Origin: an uncultured Lachnospiraceae bacterium
GTDB taxonomy: Bacteria; Bacillota; Clostridia; Lachnospirales; Lachnospiraceae
Direction: 5' to 3'
Assembly: GCA_910577735.1 (NCBI GenBank)
Contig: CAJTOO010000028.1
Location: 1 to 35,979, forward strand
Length of the DNA: 35,979 bases
Positions 15,701 to 22,947 of the stretch are shown piece by piece. Position 1 is the first letter of the stretch. Each line of letters begins with the position of its first letter. Both the position numbers and the translations under genes were made by a program. The notes beneath the pieces are model-generated. The model did no database searches. It had not been told where the DNA came from and worked only from the letters and a program-made list of their open reading frames with translations.

Positions 15701-16595
15701 CCACATCCTCTGCCAGAACGTGATTTCTAATTCTGTTTCTGAACATCAGCTTTTTATTAAATTTATATCTGCCGACTTTGGCAAGATCATATCTTCTGGG
15801 GTCAAAAAACATAGCGGTGATCAGACTCTCAGCACTCTCCACGCTCAAAGGCTCACCGGGACGAATCTTTTTATATAATTCCAACAGACCTTCCTGATAG
15901 TTCTCGGAAGTATCTTTTGCAAAACTTGCCTCAATCTTGGGCTCATCGCCAAAAAGCTCCCTGATCTCATCGTTGGAGCCCACGCCAAGTGCACGGACCA
16001 GCACGGTTATCGGAACTTTCCTGGTCCTGTCCACACGCACGTAAAAGACATCATTGGAGTCTGTCTCATACTCCAACCATGCTCCGCGGTTCGGGATTAC
16101 AGTCGCAGAAAAAAGCCGCTTACCAATCTTATCATGTCCGATGCCATAATAAATGCCGGGAGAACGCACAAGCTGGCTGACAATAACACGCTCCGCGCCA
16201 TTGATCACAAAAGTGCCTGTCTCAGTCATCAGCGGCAGATCTCCCATAAAGATCTCGTGCTCTGTGATCTCATCCTTCTCCTTATTAATCAGGCGTACTT
16301 TTACCTTGAGAGGGGCTGCATAAGTGGCGTCTCTCTCCTTACATTTTTCGATAGAATACTTGACATCCTCTTCGCATAACTCGAAGTCAACGAATTCCAA
16401 ACTCAGATGCCCACTGTAATCTGAAATCGGAGAAATATCGTCAAACACTTCTTTTAAGCCTTCATCCAGAAACCACTGGTAGGAGTTCTTCTGAACTTCG
16501 ATCAGGTTCGGCATATCCAGAACCTCTTTCTGTCGTGCATAGGTCATACGCGTATTTCTGCCGGCTGCAGTCTTACGGATCCTGTTCTTTTCCAT
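12750..16595 (-). CDS. rpoB: DNA-directed RNA polymerase subunit beta
   Basis: This is the second large subunit of RNA polymerase; it binds the nascent chain and is the target of rifamycins. Starting at the ATG at 16595 (MEKNRIRKTAAG) it has 1281 residues. An ATG two codons upstream at 16601 sits only 2 nt from the GGGGTG site, whereas 16595 has 8 nt spacing, so I prefer the latter. The rifampicin region (SQLSQFMDQNNPLGELTHKR and on, near residues 485-520) keeps the wild-type Asp, His and Ser at the positions equivalent to E. coli 516, 526 and 531. Conserved segments GDKMAGRHGNKG and PFGGKAQ-like GGKAQFGGQRFGEME are present. The C-terminus is extended by an acidic tail similar in style to that of beta'. 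Confidence 0.98.
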   Translation of the reverse strand: MEKNRIRKTAAGRNTRMTYARQKEVLDMPNLIEVQKNSYQWFLDEGLKEVFDDISPISDYSGHLSLEFVDFELCEEDVKYSIEKCKERDATYAAPLKVKVRLINKEKDEITEHEIFMGDLPLMTETGTFVINGAERVIVSQLVRSPGIYYGIGHDKIGKRLFSATVIPNRGAWLEYETDSNDVFYVRVDRTRKVPITVLVRALGVGSNDEIRELFGDEPKIEASFAKDTSENYQEGLLELYKKIRPGEPLSVESAESLITAMFFDPRRYDLAKVGRYKFNKKLMFRNRIRNHVLAEDVVDTLTGEILAKAGDKITAEMADMIQNAAVPAVWIQTEEKNVKVLSNMMVDITNFVDCNPRELGVTELVYFPVLQQILQEYSDDPGMLAEAIQKNVHELIPKHITKEDILASINYNIHLEYGIGNDDDIDHLGNRRIRAVGELLQNQYRIGLSRLERVVRERMTTHDAEEISPQVLINIKPVQAAVKEFFGSSQLSQFMDQNNPLGELTHKRRLSALGPGGLSRDRAGFEVRDVHYTHYGRMCPIETPEGPNIGLINSLASYARINEYGFVEAPYRRIDKSDPANPRVTDEAVYMTADEEDNYHVAQASTPLDKDGYFKRNSVSGRYKMETQEYPKAMFDYMDVSPKMVFSVATALIPFLQNDDANRALMGSNMQRQAVPLLFTETPVVGTGMEPKAAVDSGVCVVAKKAGTIDYVSSNLIKVTCDDGEKMEYHLSKFSRSNQSNCYNQKPIVQKGAHVEQGEVIADGPSTDGGELALGKNPLIGFMTWEGYNYEDAVLLSERLVQEDVYTSVHIEEYEAEARDTKLGPEEITRDVPGVGDDALKDLDDRGIIRIGAEVRAGDILVGKVTPKGETELTAEERLLRAIFGEKAREVRDTSLKVPHGEYGIVVDAKVFTRENGDELSPGVNQAVRIYIAQKRKISVGDKMAGRHGNKGVVSRVLPVEDMPYLPNGRSLDIVLNPLGVPSRMNIGQVLEIHLSLAAKALGFNVATPVFDGAKEDDIMDTLDLANDYVNLEWEEFEKRHKEELLPEVMEYLYENRDHRELWKGVPISRDGKVRLRDGRTGEYFDSPVTIGHMHYLKLHHLVDDKIHARSTGPYSLVTQQPLGGKAQFGGQRFGEMEVWALEAYGAAYTLQEILTVKSDDVVGRVKTYEAIIKGDNIPEPGVPESFKVLLKELQSLGLDVRVLRDDQTEVEIMETIDYGENEYRYEIEGDSRNYDYENESLGSMGYQKQEFDEDSGELVTSDEEEDLAEDDLDLEVEFE

Positions 16596-16687
16596 TGACA
16601 TCTCACCCCGTTCTTTATGATTGATGCATGCTTAGTCACAATATCATACTTCAAATAAGCATACCACACCACAATAGTGCATCATAC

Positions 16688-16716
16688 ATTCTACTACAAG
16701 TCCTCAGGGGAGTCAA
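16688..16716 (-). promoter_or_regulatory. SigmaA promoter of rpoBC
   Basis: Minus strand: TTGACT at 16711-16716, 17-bp spacer, TAGAAT at 16688-16693. The predicted start near 16681 gives a leader of about 85 nt before rpoB. It lets rpoBC be expressed independently of the rplJL transcript, most of which should stop at the hairpin at 16804-16841. Confidence 0.75.
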
Positions 16717-16803
16717 CGATTATTTTGAGAAATTAAAAAAGATTTTAGAATTACAGATTTCCATGACAACTGATAACAAACTTCGCCAGATATCCTTAGT
16801 TTG

Positions 16804-16841
16804 CAAAACCGCCCACGTACCTGTAAGCAGTACGTGAACGG
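16804..16841 (-). terminator. Terminator or attenuator between rplL and rpoB
   Basis: A 12-bp stem (16830-16841 with 16809-16820, two G-U pairs) with a 9-nt loop is followed on the minus strand by only four T. It lies 27 bp after the rplL stop. The short T-run suggests partial termination, as known at the rplL-rpoB junction of other bacteria, where it sets the ratio of L7/L12 to polymerase. Confidence 0.7.
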
Positions 16842-16867
16842 TCTTCTTGTTTACTATGTGGGCTGGA

Positions 16868-17248
16868 TTACTTAAGAGTAACCTTAGCGCCCTCAGCCTC
16901 TAACTTAGCCTTGAGGTCATCAGCCTCTTCCTTGGAAGCAGCTTCTTTGAGTACCTTCGGAGCGGAATCTACCATATCTTTAGCTTCCTTCAAGCCAAGG
17001 CCTGTTGCCTCACGAACAACCTTGATAACCTTAACCTTGTTCGGGCCAACCTCTGTCAGCTCTACGTCGAACTCGGTCTTCTCCTCTGCTGCCGCTGCAC
17101 CTGCGTCACCGCCTGCTGCTGCAACTACCACGCCTGCTGCTGCGGATACACCGTATTTCTCCTCGCAAGCTTTTACTAAATCATTCAACTCTAATACTGT
17201 CAACTCATCAATCGCACTGATGATTTCTTCAATAGATAACTTTGCCAT
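16868..17248 (-). CDS. rplL: 50S ribosomal protein L7/L12
   Basis: L7/L12 is the stalk protein that recruits the translational GTPases. At 126 residues it is normal. The N-terminal dimerisation helices (MAKLSIEEIISAIDELTVLE) lead to an alanine/glycine-rich hinge near 35-55 and then the C-terminal domain with EKTEFDV, KVIKVVREATGLGLKEAK and the closing AEGAKVTLK. The start ATG follows a GGAGG-type site. It lies 56 bp after rplJ in the same transcript, and the hairpin behind it limits read-through to rpoB. Confidence 0.97.
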   Translation of the reverse strand: MAKLSIEEIISAIDELTVLELNDLVKACEEKYGVSAAAGVVVAAAGGDAGAAAAEEKTEFDVELTEVGPNKVKVIKVVREATGLGLKEAKDMVDSAPKVLKEAASKEEADDLKAKLEAEGAKVTLK

Positions 17249-17304
17249 GATTTTACCTCCATATTTTTATTGTTGTTAGTTTGTCTGATACCTTACTTCA
17301 AGTG

Positions 17305-17901
17305 TTACTCTGCTGCAGGTGCTTCCTCAGCGGGAGCTGCCTCTGCTGCAGGCGCCTCTTCAGCGGGTGCTTCTTCCGGTGCTGCCTCTTCAGCCGCAGG
17401 TGCCTCACACGCAGATGCTCCGCCTTTCTCTGCCAGCTGATTCATGACACGAGCAAAATTGGTAATCGGAGACTGGATACTGCCAAGCAGCTTGGACAAC
17501 AGCTCTTCTCTGGAAGGAATCTTGGAAATCTCTATGATACCGTTGGCATCATAAGCGATACCTTCCACAACGCCGCCCTTAACTTCAAGAGCGTTTGCTG
17601 TCTTAGCGAATTTGCATAATACTCTGGCAGGCGCTGTAGCATCCTCTGTGGAAATAGCAACTGCGCTGGGACCTTCCAGATAAGGAAGAAGGGATTCATA
17701 ATCCGTGCCCTTAAATGCAAAATTCATCATTGTGTTCTTGTAAACCTTGTAGGTGATGCCAGCTTCACGAAGCTGCTTACGAAGCTGTGTATCCTGTTCC
17801 ACCGTAAGTCCGCGGTAATCAACCAGAACAACTGACTGCGCGTCTTTCACGGCTGCAGAAATCTCTTCTACGATAGGTTTTTTCAGTTCAACCTTTGCCA
17901 T
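17305..17901 (-). CDS. rplJ: 50S ribosomal protein L10 with an Ala/Glu/Pro-rich tail
   Basis: L10 anchors the L7/L12 dimers to 23S rRNA and, as the L10-L12 complex, represses its own mRNA through the leader. The 198 residues include the usual N-terminal rRNA-binding domain (EEISAAVKDAQSVVLVDYRG, then LTVEQDTQLRKQLREAG, YKVYKNT) and the helix that binds L12. After about residue 160 a low-complexity tail of repeated EEAPA/AAPAEE units extends the protein by some 30-35 residues beyond the common length. The start is ATG with GGAGGTAAT upstream. The gene heads the rplJ-rplL unit. Confidence 0.96.
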   Translation of the reverse strand: MAKVELKKPIVEEISAAVKDAQSVVLVDYRGLTVEQDTQLRKQLREAGITYKVYKNTMMNFAFKGTDYESLLPYLEGPSAVAISTEDATAPARVLCKFAKTANALEVKGGVVEGIAYDANGIIEISKIPSREELLSKLLGSIQSPITNFARVMNQLAEKGGASACEAPAAEEAAPEEAPAEEAPAAEAAPAEEAPAAE

Positions 17902-17947
17902 TACATTACCTCCTTATAGATTTTGTGCCGAAAGGAGTCTATTTCAT

Positions 17948-17977
17948 AAAAAATCCTCCCCAAAGACAGGGAGGATT
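17948..17977 (-). terminator. Intrinsic terminator within the rplJ leader
   Basis: Minus-strand arms AATCCTCCC (17969-17977) and GGGAGGATT (17952-17960) with an 8-nt loop are followed by a run of six T. It sits between the L10 leader fold and the rplJ start, so it can act as the attenuator switched by the leader. Confidence 0.8.
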
Positions 17978-17998
17978 AAATGTCATAAAGTACTCTTC

Positions 17999-18056
17999 TC
18001 TCCTCGGTAGGCGGACTCTTACGCCGGCAATACGGCACCTACTGTCTTCGGCCTGG
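17999..18056 (-). ncRNA. Ribosomal protein L10 leader
   Basis: The transcribed strand here reads CCGAAGACAGTAGGTGCCG, then a GC-rich central hairpin (TTGCCGGCGTAAG), then GTCCGCCTACCGAGGA, the hallmark order of the L10 leader of Firmicutes. The L10-L12 complex binds this fold to lower expression of rplJ-rplL. It lies between the promoter at 18073-18102 and the terminator at 17948-17977, the expected arrangement for attenuation control. Confidence 0.88.
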
Positions 18057-18072
18057 TTTTATAACCTTGAAT

Positions 18073-18102
18073 ACTATAGCACAGCATATCTTTTATTGTC
18101 AA
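18073..18102 (-). promoter_or_regulatory. SigmaA promoter of rplJ-rplL
   Basis: Minus strand: consensus TTGACA at 18097-18102, 18-bp spacer, TATAGT at 18073-18078. The start near 18066 places the L10 leader at the very 5' end of the transcript. Confidence 0.8.
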
Positions 18103-18164
18103 CTGTTTTAGGAAAACTTCTTTCAGCAAACTTCTTTCAGAAGTGCTTCTTTCGGAAATCTCCC

Positions 18165-19244
18165 TCAGTCCAGTTTCGTTCCATACTTCTTCTTATTGGC
18201 CGCCAGAATCTCTTCCTGCTTCTTTAACATCTCATCCGCCGTCATCAGTTCTGCCGCACCCGGCCTGTTCATGTACTTCGCATACTTTATCTTTTCTTCG
18301 TCTATATAGGTGGAATCACCCTCTGTATATGTATAATCAGGCACCCCGTCCTTTGTGGACTCAAAAAAGTTTACAAACTCGTCTTCGTCTATCTCTCCCG
18401 CCAGAAAATCTTTCCAGAAATTCTCATTGGCCGCAAAGCGCAGATTGGCATCCGAAGGAAATCTCATCAGAAAATCCATTACCCTCTCATACTGTCCTTC
18501 CTCCGTAAACGGCAGCCTGAAACAGTCTTTATTCACCCATCTTGTGCCATCAAAATAAGCCTCTTTGCAGATAATCCCGTCCTGTGTAAAAGCCGTGATA
18601 AACCAGTGCTTCTCTTTGGGATCGTCCGTGGGATAACTGCACTTGACCACCTCTTCCGTCAGAAGCTGTGCAGTCCTTTCCTCGTCCAGCTCCTCAGTCT
18701 TCGCATCCGCCTGCACGGTGTTCACCACGGTTTCTGTTCTGACCGTACCCTGCTTCGCTCCTGCGTCGCCGGCTGTATTGCCCTCTGCAGGCACCTGAAC
18801 CGTAAGTTCCGTCACAGCCGCTGCGGTTTCTGTCCCTGTCGCGTCCGGTTTCCCGTCCATCTCTCTTCTGAGGGCTTCTTTGGCCGCCTGTTTCTCCGCT
18901 TCCTCGATCTGGTCCTGCACTTCCCCCTGCAGGGCTTCCTCTGCGGCATCAAATTTTTCCAGAAGCTTATCCCATTCCTTCATGGTATAAGCCATGGCTC
19001 CAATCTGAAACTCGGGCTCCACTGTGCCTTCCTTGACGTTCTTTGCCATCTCGGCCATCTTTTCCAGAATCTGCTCCCTGCAGGTCTTGTCCGTTTCACT
19101 TCCGGAAGCGTCAGTTGCTTCCTGCTCCTTTGTCTCCTCTGCTGCCGGGACGGCTTCCTGGTTTTTCTTTGTATATCTTTTATAATATTCCTGTCCCTGG
19201 TTTCCTGACCAGGGGCTGTTATAGCGATCCGAATTAATATGCAT
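18165..19244 (-). CDS. Unrecognised acidic protein with coiled-coil-like segments
   Basis: The protein has 359 residues when started at the ATG at 19244 (MHINSDRYNSPWSGNQ), which has AAGGA 9 nt upstream; an ATG three codons earlier directly abuts that site. There is no signal peptide or membrane span, so it is probably cytoplasmic or exported by a route not visible here. Residues 15-60 are low-complexity and Glu-rich. About 60-125 form charged helices (EKMAEMAKNVKEGTVEPEFQ then IGAMAYTMKEWDKLLEKFD, then EEALQGEVQDQIEEAEKQA), likely coiled coil. A Thr/Ala/Glu linker follows, and from about 205 a more globular region contains KEKHWFITAFTQDGIIC and FDGTRWVNKDCFRLPF. The family is not known to me. 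It follows capA by about 100 bp and separates the ribosomal units rplKA and rplJL, which are usually contiguous. Confidence 0.7.
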   Translation of the reverse strand: MHINSDRYNSPWSGNQGQEYYKRYTKKNQEAVPAAEETKEQEATDASGSETDKTCREQILEKMAEMAKNVKEGTVEPEFQIGAMAYTMKEWDKLLEKFDAAEEALQGEVQDQIEEAEKQAAKEALRREMDGKPDATGTETAAAVTELTVQVPAEGNTAGDAGAKQGTVRTETVVNTVQADAKTEELDEERTAQLLTEEVVKCSYPTDDPKEKHWFITAFTQDGIICKEAYFDGTRWVNKDCFRLPFTEEGQYERVMDFLMRFPSDANLRFAANENFWKDFLAGEIDEDEFVNFFESTKDGVPDYTYTEGDSTYIDEEKIKYAKYMNRPGAAELMTADEMLKKQEEILAANKKKYGTKLD

Positions 19245-19348
19245 AGCCCTCATTCCTTTCCGTCTGTTTGTATGTCTTTATAAGGAATACGAATCAGACT
19301 GCTGAAAAGTTTCAGCGTGAAATCCTTTTCTATGTTTTCTTTGCCCCT

Positions 19349-20632
19349 TTACCAGGTCACATATCCATCCTCATCAATCTGCACGCCCTCGGAAATACCG
19401 CGCATATAATTGAGCACCCGTGTTTTCTCCTCCCCATCCAGAAGTCCTGTCTTACAACCGCTCTGCAGACAGGGAATAAACTGATAGCTCACCAGCCCGT
19501 CTTTGTCAATGACGGCTTTCACCATACCTGTATCCAGCGTCTTTGAATTAAACCAGAAATTACCCAGGCTGTAGATGACAGGCACGCCCTGAATCACACC
19601 GATAGGCTGCAGGCAATGTGGATGATCCCCGATGACCAGATCTGCGCCAGCCGCTATCACCTCCGGCGCCTGCTTCAGCTGTGCCCAGTCAAGCGCGGCC
19701 TCATTCTCTGTCCCCCAATGAACATACACCACCACGAAATCACAGTTCTCTTTCGCTTCCCGGATGGTTTCCAAAAGGTTCTCTCCATCCCAGCAGCGGA
19801 ACACACCCGGGGCGTTCTCCGTGGCACCGCGGGTATCCGGATTGTCCAGACGTTCAATCTGGGTGGCTGTGATGAAAGCTACTTTGATATCGTCCACAAT
19901 ATAATAAGCCGGACGCCGCGCTTCTTCTAAATTGCGTCCTGCCCCGATTGCCGTAATGCCTGCCTCTTTCAAAATATCCAGGGTATCAAGGAGCGCTTCT
20001 TCCCCGTAGTCATAAGCATGATTGTTTGCCAGAGAAACAATATCCACTCCCATATCCTGCAGGTAATTCACAGTCTCCGGCCTCGCCCGGAACGTAAACT
20101 GTTTGCCCGCAAGCGGAGCGCCTCTGTCAGAATAGGGGAACTCATTGTTGAGCATCATAACATCTGCCCCCTCCATCTCCCTGATCAGCTCCGGCGATAT
20201 CCCCTGCTCAATGCCTCCGCCAGCCAACGGATACTTCATGATGGCATAATGATCGTCAAAGAGAATGTCTCCGGCAAAGAGCAGCGACACCTGTCCCGGC
20301 TCCCCGGCCTCCTTGTAATAAATATTGTTCTGCGCCATGTATTCCGGATCATCAAGCTCTGTCTGATATTTATTCTGAACATCTTCCGCTTTCTCTTCCT
20401 GCCTGGGCACATCCTCCGGCACCTGTTCTGTCTGTGACGGTTTTACTGGCTTCATCGTGCTCTGCACACGCCTGGCCGGTTCAAAGACCCACTGGTACGC
20501 CGCCAGCGCCAAAAGCCCCACAACCACCGCCACGCTCAGAGTCAAAATAAACGGCAGCAGGAAGCTGCGGCTTATACGAACTCTCTTCCTATTATTTTTT
20601 TTCGTTTTGCGTACTCTTTTCTTCTTGCCCAT
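19349..20632 (-). CDS. CapA-family (poly-gamma-glutamate synthesis type) membrane-anchored protein
   Basis: CapA-family proteins have a metallophosphatase-like fold and are tied to poly-gamma-glutamate capsules, but many paralogues have unknown substrates. Of 427 residues, the first 22 are strongly basic. A hydrophobic span at about 24-47 would anchor it with the catalytic part outside. Residues 60-105 form a Pro/Glu-rich linker. The CapA domain follows with LLFAGDILFDDHY, NNEFPYSDRG, SLANNHAYDYGEEAL, VVYVHWGTENE, GDHPHCLQPIG and YSLGNFWF, the usual order of family motifs. No capB or capC lies nearby, so a role in capsule synthesis is not supported by context. A promoter candidate and the rplA terminator lie upstream, and the next minus-strand gene may be co-transcribed. 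Confidence 0.88.
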   Translation of the reverse strand: MGKKKRVRKTKKNNRKRVRISRSFLLPFILTLSVAVVVGLLALAAYQWVFEPARRVQSTMKPVKPSQTEQVPEDVPRQEEKAEDVQNKYQTELDDPEYMAQNNIYYKEAGEPGQVSLLFAGDILFDDHYAIMKYPLAGGGIEQGISPELIREMEGADVMMLNNEFPYSDRGAPLAGKQFTFRARPETVNYLQDMGVDIVSLANNHAYDYGEEALLDTLDILKEAGITAIGAGRNLEEARRPAYYIVDDIKVAFITATQIERLDNPDTRGATENAPGVFRCWDGENLLETIREAKENCDFVVVYVHWGTENEAALDWAQLKQAPEVIAAGADLVIGDHPHCLQPIGVIQGVPVIYSLGNFWFNSKTLDTGMVKAVIDKDGLVSYQFIPCLQSGCKTGLLDGEEKTRVLNYMRGISEGVQIDEDGYVTW

Positions 20633-20723
20633 AATTTTATCACTTCACCAATGCTGTAATCCTGCACCGCCTCAGAAAGAATCACACAGCAATTCTTTGG
20701 ACGCAGAGTGCTGACTCTGGTCT

Positions 20724-20729
20724 ATTATA
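20724..20729 (-). promoter_or_regulatory. Extended -10 promoter candidate for capA-like gene
   Basis: Minus strand TATAAT preceded by TGG, i.e. an extended -10 (TGnTATAAT), with only a weak -35 (TGTTTA) 17 bp upstream. It lies directly after the rplA terminator, a reasonable place for the next unit to begin. Confidence 0.5.
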
Positions 20730-20753
20730 CCACAAAAAGAGCATCCTAAACAG

Positions 20754-20781
20754 AAAAGGTAATGCGCTATGCACATTACCT
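20754..20781 (-). terminator. Terminator after rplA
   Basis: An 11-bp stem (20771-20781 with 20757-20767, one G-U pair) with a 3-nt loop is followed on the minus strand by TTTT, 29 bp after the rplA stop. It closes the rpmG-secE-nusG-rplK-rplA unit. Confidence 0.8.
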
Positions 20782-20809
20782 CTTAAACTTGCTGTTTATC
20801 AAACAGATA

Positions 20810-21499
20810 TTAATACTTTGCCGTATTGATCTTCACGCCGGGACCCATTGTGGTTGCCAGTGTGATACTTCTCAAATACTGACCCTTTAATGCCGAAGGT
20901 TTTGCCTTCACGATAGCTTCCATCAATGCATTAAAGTTCTCCTGCAGCTTACTTTCCTCAAAGGAAACCTTTCCAACCGGTACATGGATGATATTCGCCT
21001 TATCCAGTCTGTACTCGATCTTACCTGCCTTGATATCGCTGATTGCCTTCGCCACATCCATGGTTACCGTACCAGCCTTCGGGTTGGGCATCAAACCTTT
21101 CGGTCCGAGCACCTTACCGAGACGTCCCACAACGCCCATCATGTCAGGTGTTGCCACAACCACATCAAAGTCGAGCCAGCCTTCATTCTGAATCTTAGGA
21201 ATCAGCTCATCGCCGCCCACATGATCTGCACCGGCTGCCTCAGCCTCCGCCACCTTATCACCCTTAGCGAACACTAATACTTTTACTGTCTTACCTGTAC
21301 CGTTGGGCAGAACTACCGCACCACGAACCTGCTGTTCAGCGTGACGGCCATCACACCCGGTCTTGATATGAACTTCTACAGTCTCATCAAATTTCGCTGT
21401 TGCTGTCTTCTTTACTAAGGCAATCGCCTCTGCTGTATCGTACAGGGTTGCACGGTCTACCAGCTTAGCGGCCTCCTGATATTTTTTACCATGTTTCAT
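20810..21499 (-). CDS. rplA: 50S ribosomal protein L1
   Basis: L1 forms the mobile stalk at the E site and can bind its own mRNA as a repressor. The 229 residues match the family. It opens MKHGKKYQEAAKLVDR and shows FDETVEVHIKTGCDGRHAEQ, the LGPKGLMPNPKAGT loop and IEYRLDKANIIHVPVGK. The start has GGAGGGG upstream. It lies 13 bp after rplK. It is the last gene before the terminator; rplJL, normally next, has been moved 2.9 kb away by two unrelated genes. Confidence 0.97.
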   Translation of the reverse strand: MKHGKKYQEAAKLVDRATLYDTAEAIALVKKTATAKFDETVEVHIKTGCDGRHAEQQVRGAVVLPNGTGKTVKVLVFAKGDKVAEAEAAGADHVGGDELIPKIQNEGWLDFDVVVATPDMMGVVGRLGKVLGPKGLMPNPKAGTVTMDVAKAISDIKAGKIEYRLDKANIIHVPVGKVSFEESKLQENFNALMEAIVKAKPSALKGQYLRSITLATTMGPGVKINTAKY

Positions 21500-21512
21500 G
21501 TTAGCCCCTCCA

Positions 21513-21938
21513 TTACTCTTCTACTGTGATGCCCATACTTCTTGCAGTACCGGCAATCATGCTCATAGCAGCCTCTACGCTTGCCGCATTTAAATCAGGC
21601 ATCTTCATCTCCGCAATTTCCTGTAACTTCGCCTTGGAAATGGTTGCAACCTTAGCCTTGTTAGGGGTCGCGGAACCGGACTTAATGTTGCATGCTTTCT
21701 TTAAAAGAACTGCAGCCGGGGGAGTCTTTGTAATGAAACTGAAACTTCTGTCTGCATAAACAGTGATAACAACAGGGATGATCACATCACCTTTATCAGC
21801 TGTTCTCGCGTTGAACTGTTTGGTAAATTCAACGATGTTGACACCGTGCTGTCCAAGTGCAGGACCAACCGGCGGTGCTGGTGTTGCTTTACCAGCAGGG
21901 ATCTGTAACTTGATATATCCTTCTACTTTCTTTGCCAT
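21513..21938 (-). CDS. rplK: 50S ribosomal protein L11
   Basis: L11 binds the GTPase-associated centre of 23S rRNA and is needed for stringent-response sensing. The 141 residues are normal. The N-terminal domain with GKATPAPPVGPALGQHGVNI contains the proline-rich element bound by thiopeptides, and the C-terminal RNA-binding domain ends with GTARSMGITVEE. The start ATG has TAGGAGGTG upstream. It is separated from nusG by 184 bp that hold a large hairpin flanked by direct repeats. Confidence 0.97.
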   Translation of the reverse strand: MAKKVEGYIKLQIPAGKATPAPPVGPALGQHGVNIVEFTKQFNARTADKGDVIIPVVITVYADRSFSFITKTPPAAVLLKKACNIKSGSATPNKAKVATISKAKLQEIAEMKMPDLNAASVEAAMSMIAGTARSMGITVEE

Positions 21939-21974
21939 AGCGGCACCTCCTAATATATTGTGGTTTAGGCGCTG

Positions 21975-22056
21975 TTTTAAATGCGAAGCATCTCACGAAT
22001 ATCCGGTTCTTGCAAGTTTGCCCTCTGGCAAACTTGCGATTTTAAATGCGAAGCAT
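21975..22056 (-). repeat. Hairpin flanked by 17-bp direct repeats between nusG and rplK
   Basis: Plus-strand TTTTAAATGCGAAGCAT occurs at 21975-21991 and again at 22040-22056, each able to form a small hairpin (ATGC and GCAT around GAA). Between them lies a perfect 11-bp stem, 22012-22022 with 22027-22037 (arms GCAAGTTTGCC and GGCAAACTTGC), with a 4-nt loop. No T-run follows. The core resembles the stem in the 61-bp repeats after rpsL (GCAGGTTTG and CAAACCTGC), so both may belong to one REP-like family. Confidence 0.7.
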
Positions 22057-22122
22057 TTTAAATCACAGCTCCCACACGCATATCTACACCCACGCGCAAT
22101 GCCCGCAGGAATAAATATCATC

Positions 22123-22641
22123 CTATCTAAGACTTCTGACCTCTGCAAAACTAATTTCCACAGGAGTCTCTCTGCCAAACAATTCTACATTAATCGTAGC
22201 CGTCTGCTTATTGTAATCGATTCTCTGTACAACGCCCACCGTATCCTTCCAGACGCCGGCAACCACCACAATGGTATCGCCCTCTGCAAAGTCTACACTC
22301 ACGTTCTCCATCTTAATGCCGAGCGGCTTCATCTCCGCCTCTGTGAGCGGCACCGGCTTGCTTCCCGGTCCCACAAAGCCCGTCACACCTCTGGTATTTC
22401 TCACAACATACCATGTATCATCATTCATGACCATATTGATCAGAACATAACCCGGGAACATTTTCTTCTGAACCGTCTTACGGGCACCGTTTTTCATTTC
22501 CATTACGTCCTGCATCGGCACCTTGACTTCCAGGATTTCCTCTTCCAGATGTCTGTTCTCAATTGTCTTCTCAATATTGGCTTTTACTTTGTTCTCATAC
22601 CCGGAATAAGTATGCACAACATACCAATTCGCTTCTGCCAT
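22123..22641 (-). CDS. nusG: Transcription termination/antitermination protein NusG
   Basis: NusG binds RNA polymerase and the S10/Rho partners and affects pausing and coupling to translation. Of 172 residues, the N-terminal NGN domain begins MAEANWYVVHTYSGYENKV and has MFPGYVLINM and TRGVTGFVG. The C-terminal KOW domain near 120-160 has EGDTIVVVAGVWKDTVGVV. The start ATG has GGAGG upstream. It follows secE by 41 bp in the usual secE-nusG order. Confidence 0.97.
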   Translation of the reverse strand: MAEANWYVVHTYSGYENKVKANIEKTIENRHLEEEILEVKVPMQDVMEMKNGARKTVQKKMFPGYVLINMVMNDDTWYVVRNTRGVTGFVGPGSKPVPLTEAEMKPLGIKMENVSVDFAEGDTIVVVAGVWKDTVGVVQRIDYNKQTATINVELFGRETPVEISFAEVRSLR

Positions 22642-22682
22642 ACCAATCCTCCATGCCTCTTATCAACCTGTTTTGGAGCTTC

Positions 22683-22910
22683 CTAAAAAGTGAATGTAGT
22701 AATGAAATCCACACCGTACTGCAGACCAAAGTCCAGTACCGTAATAATCGCTCCTACTACTAAGGAAATAATAACAACCGCCACGGATTGTTTCAAAAGG
22801 GCATCTTTATCAGGCCAGGTGATCTTCTTAAACTCAGCTTTCACGCCATCAAAAAATTTGACCGCTTTAGCTGTCTTGTCCGATTTTGCTGATTTTGCAG
22901 AATCTCCCAT
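22683..22910 (-). CDS. secE: Preprotein translocase subunit SecE
   Basis: SecE is the small membrane subunit that clamps SecY. The 75 residues have a charged Ala/Lys/Asp N-terminus, then the conserved amphipathic helix with VKAEFKKITWPDKDALLKQS and a single membrane span at about 43-65 (VAVVIISLVVGAIITVLDF), the one-span form of most bacteria. ATG is preceded by AGGAGAAT. It sits between rpmG and nusG. Confidence 0.95.
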   Translation of the reverse strand: MGDSAKSAKSDKTAKAVKFFDGVKAEFKKITWPDKDALLKQSVAVVIISLVVGAIITVLDFGLQYGVDFITTFTF

Positions 22911-22947
22911 AGCTATTCTCCTTTCCCTCTGAAAGAGTGACAGATAA

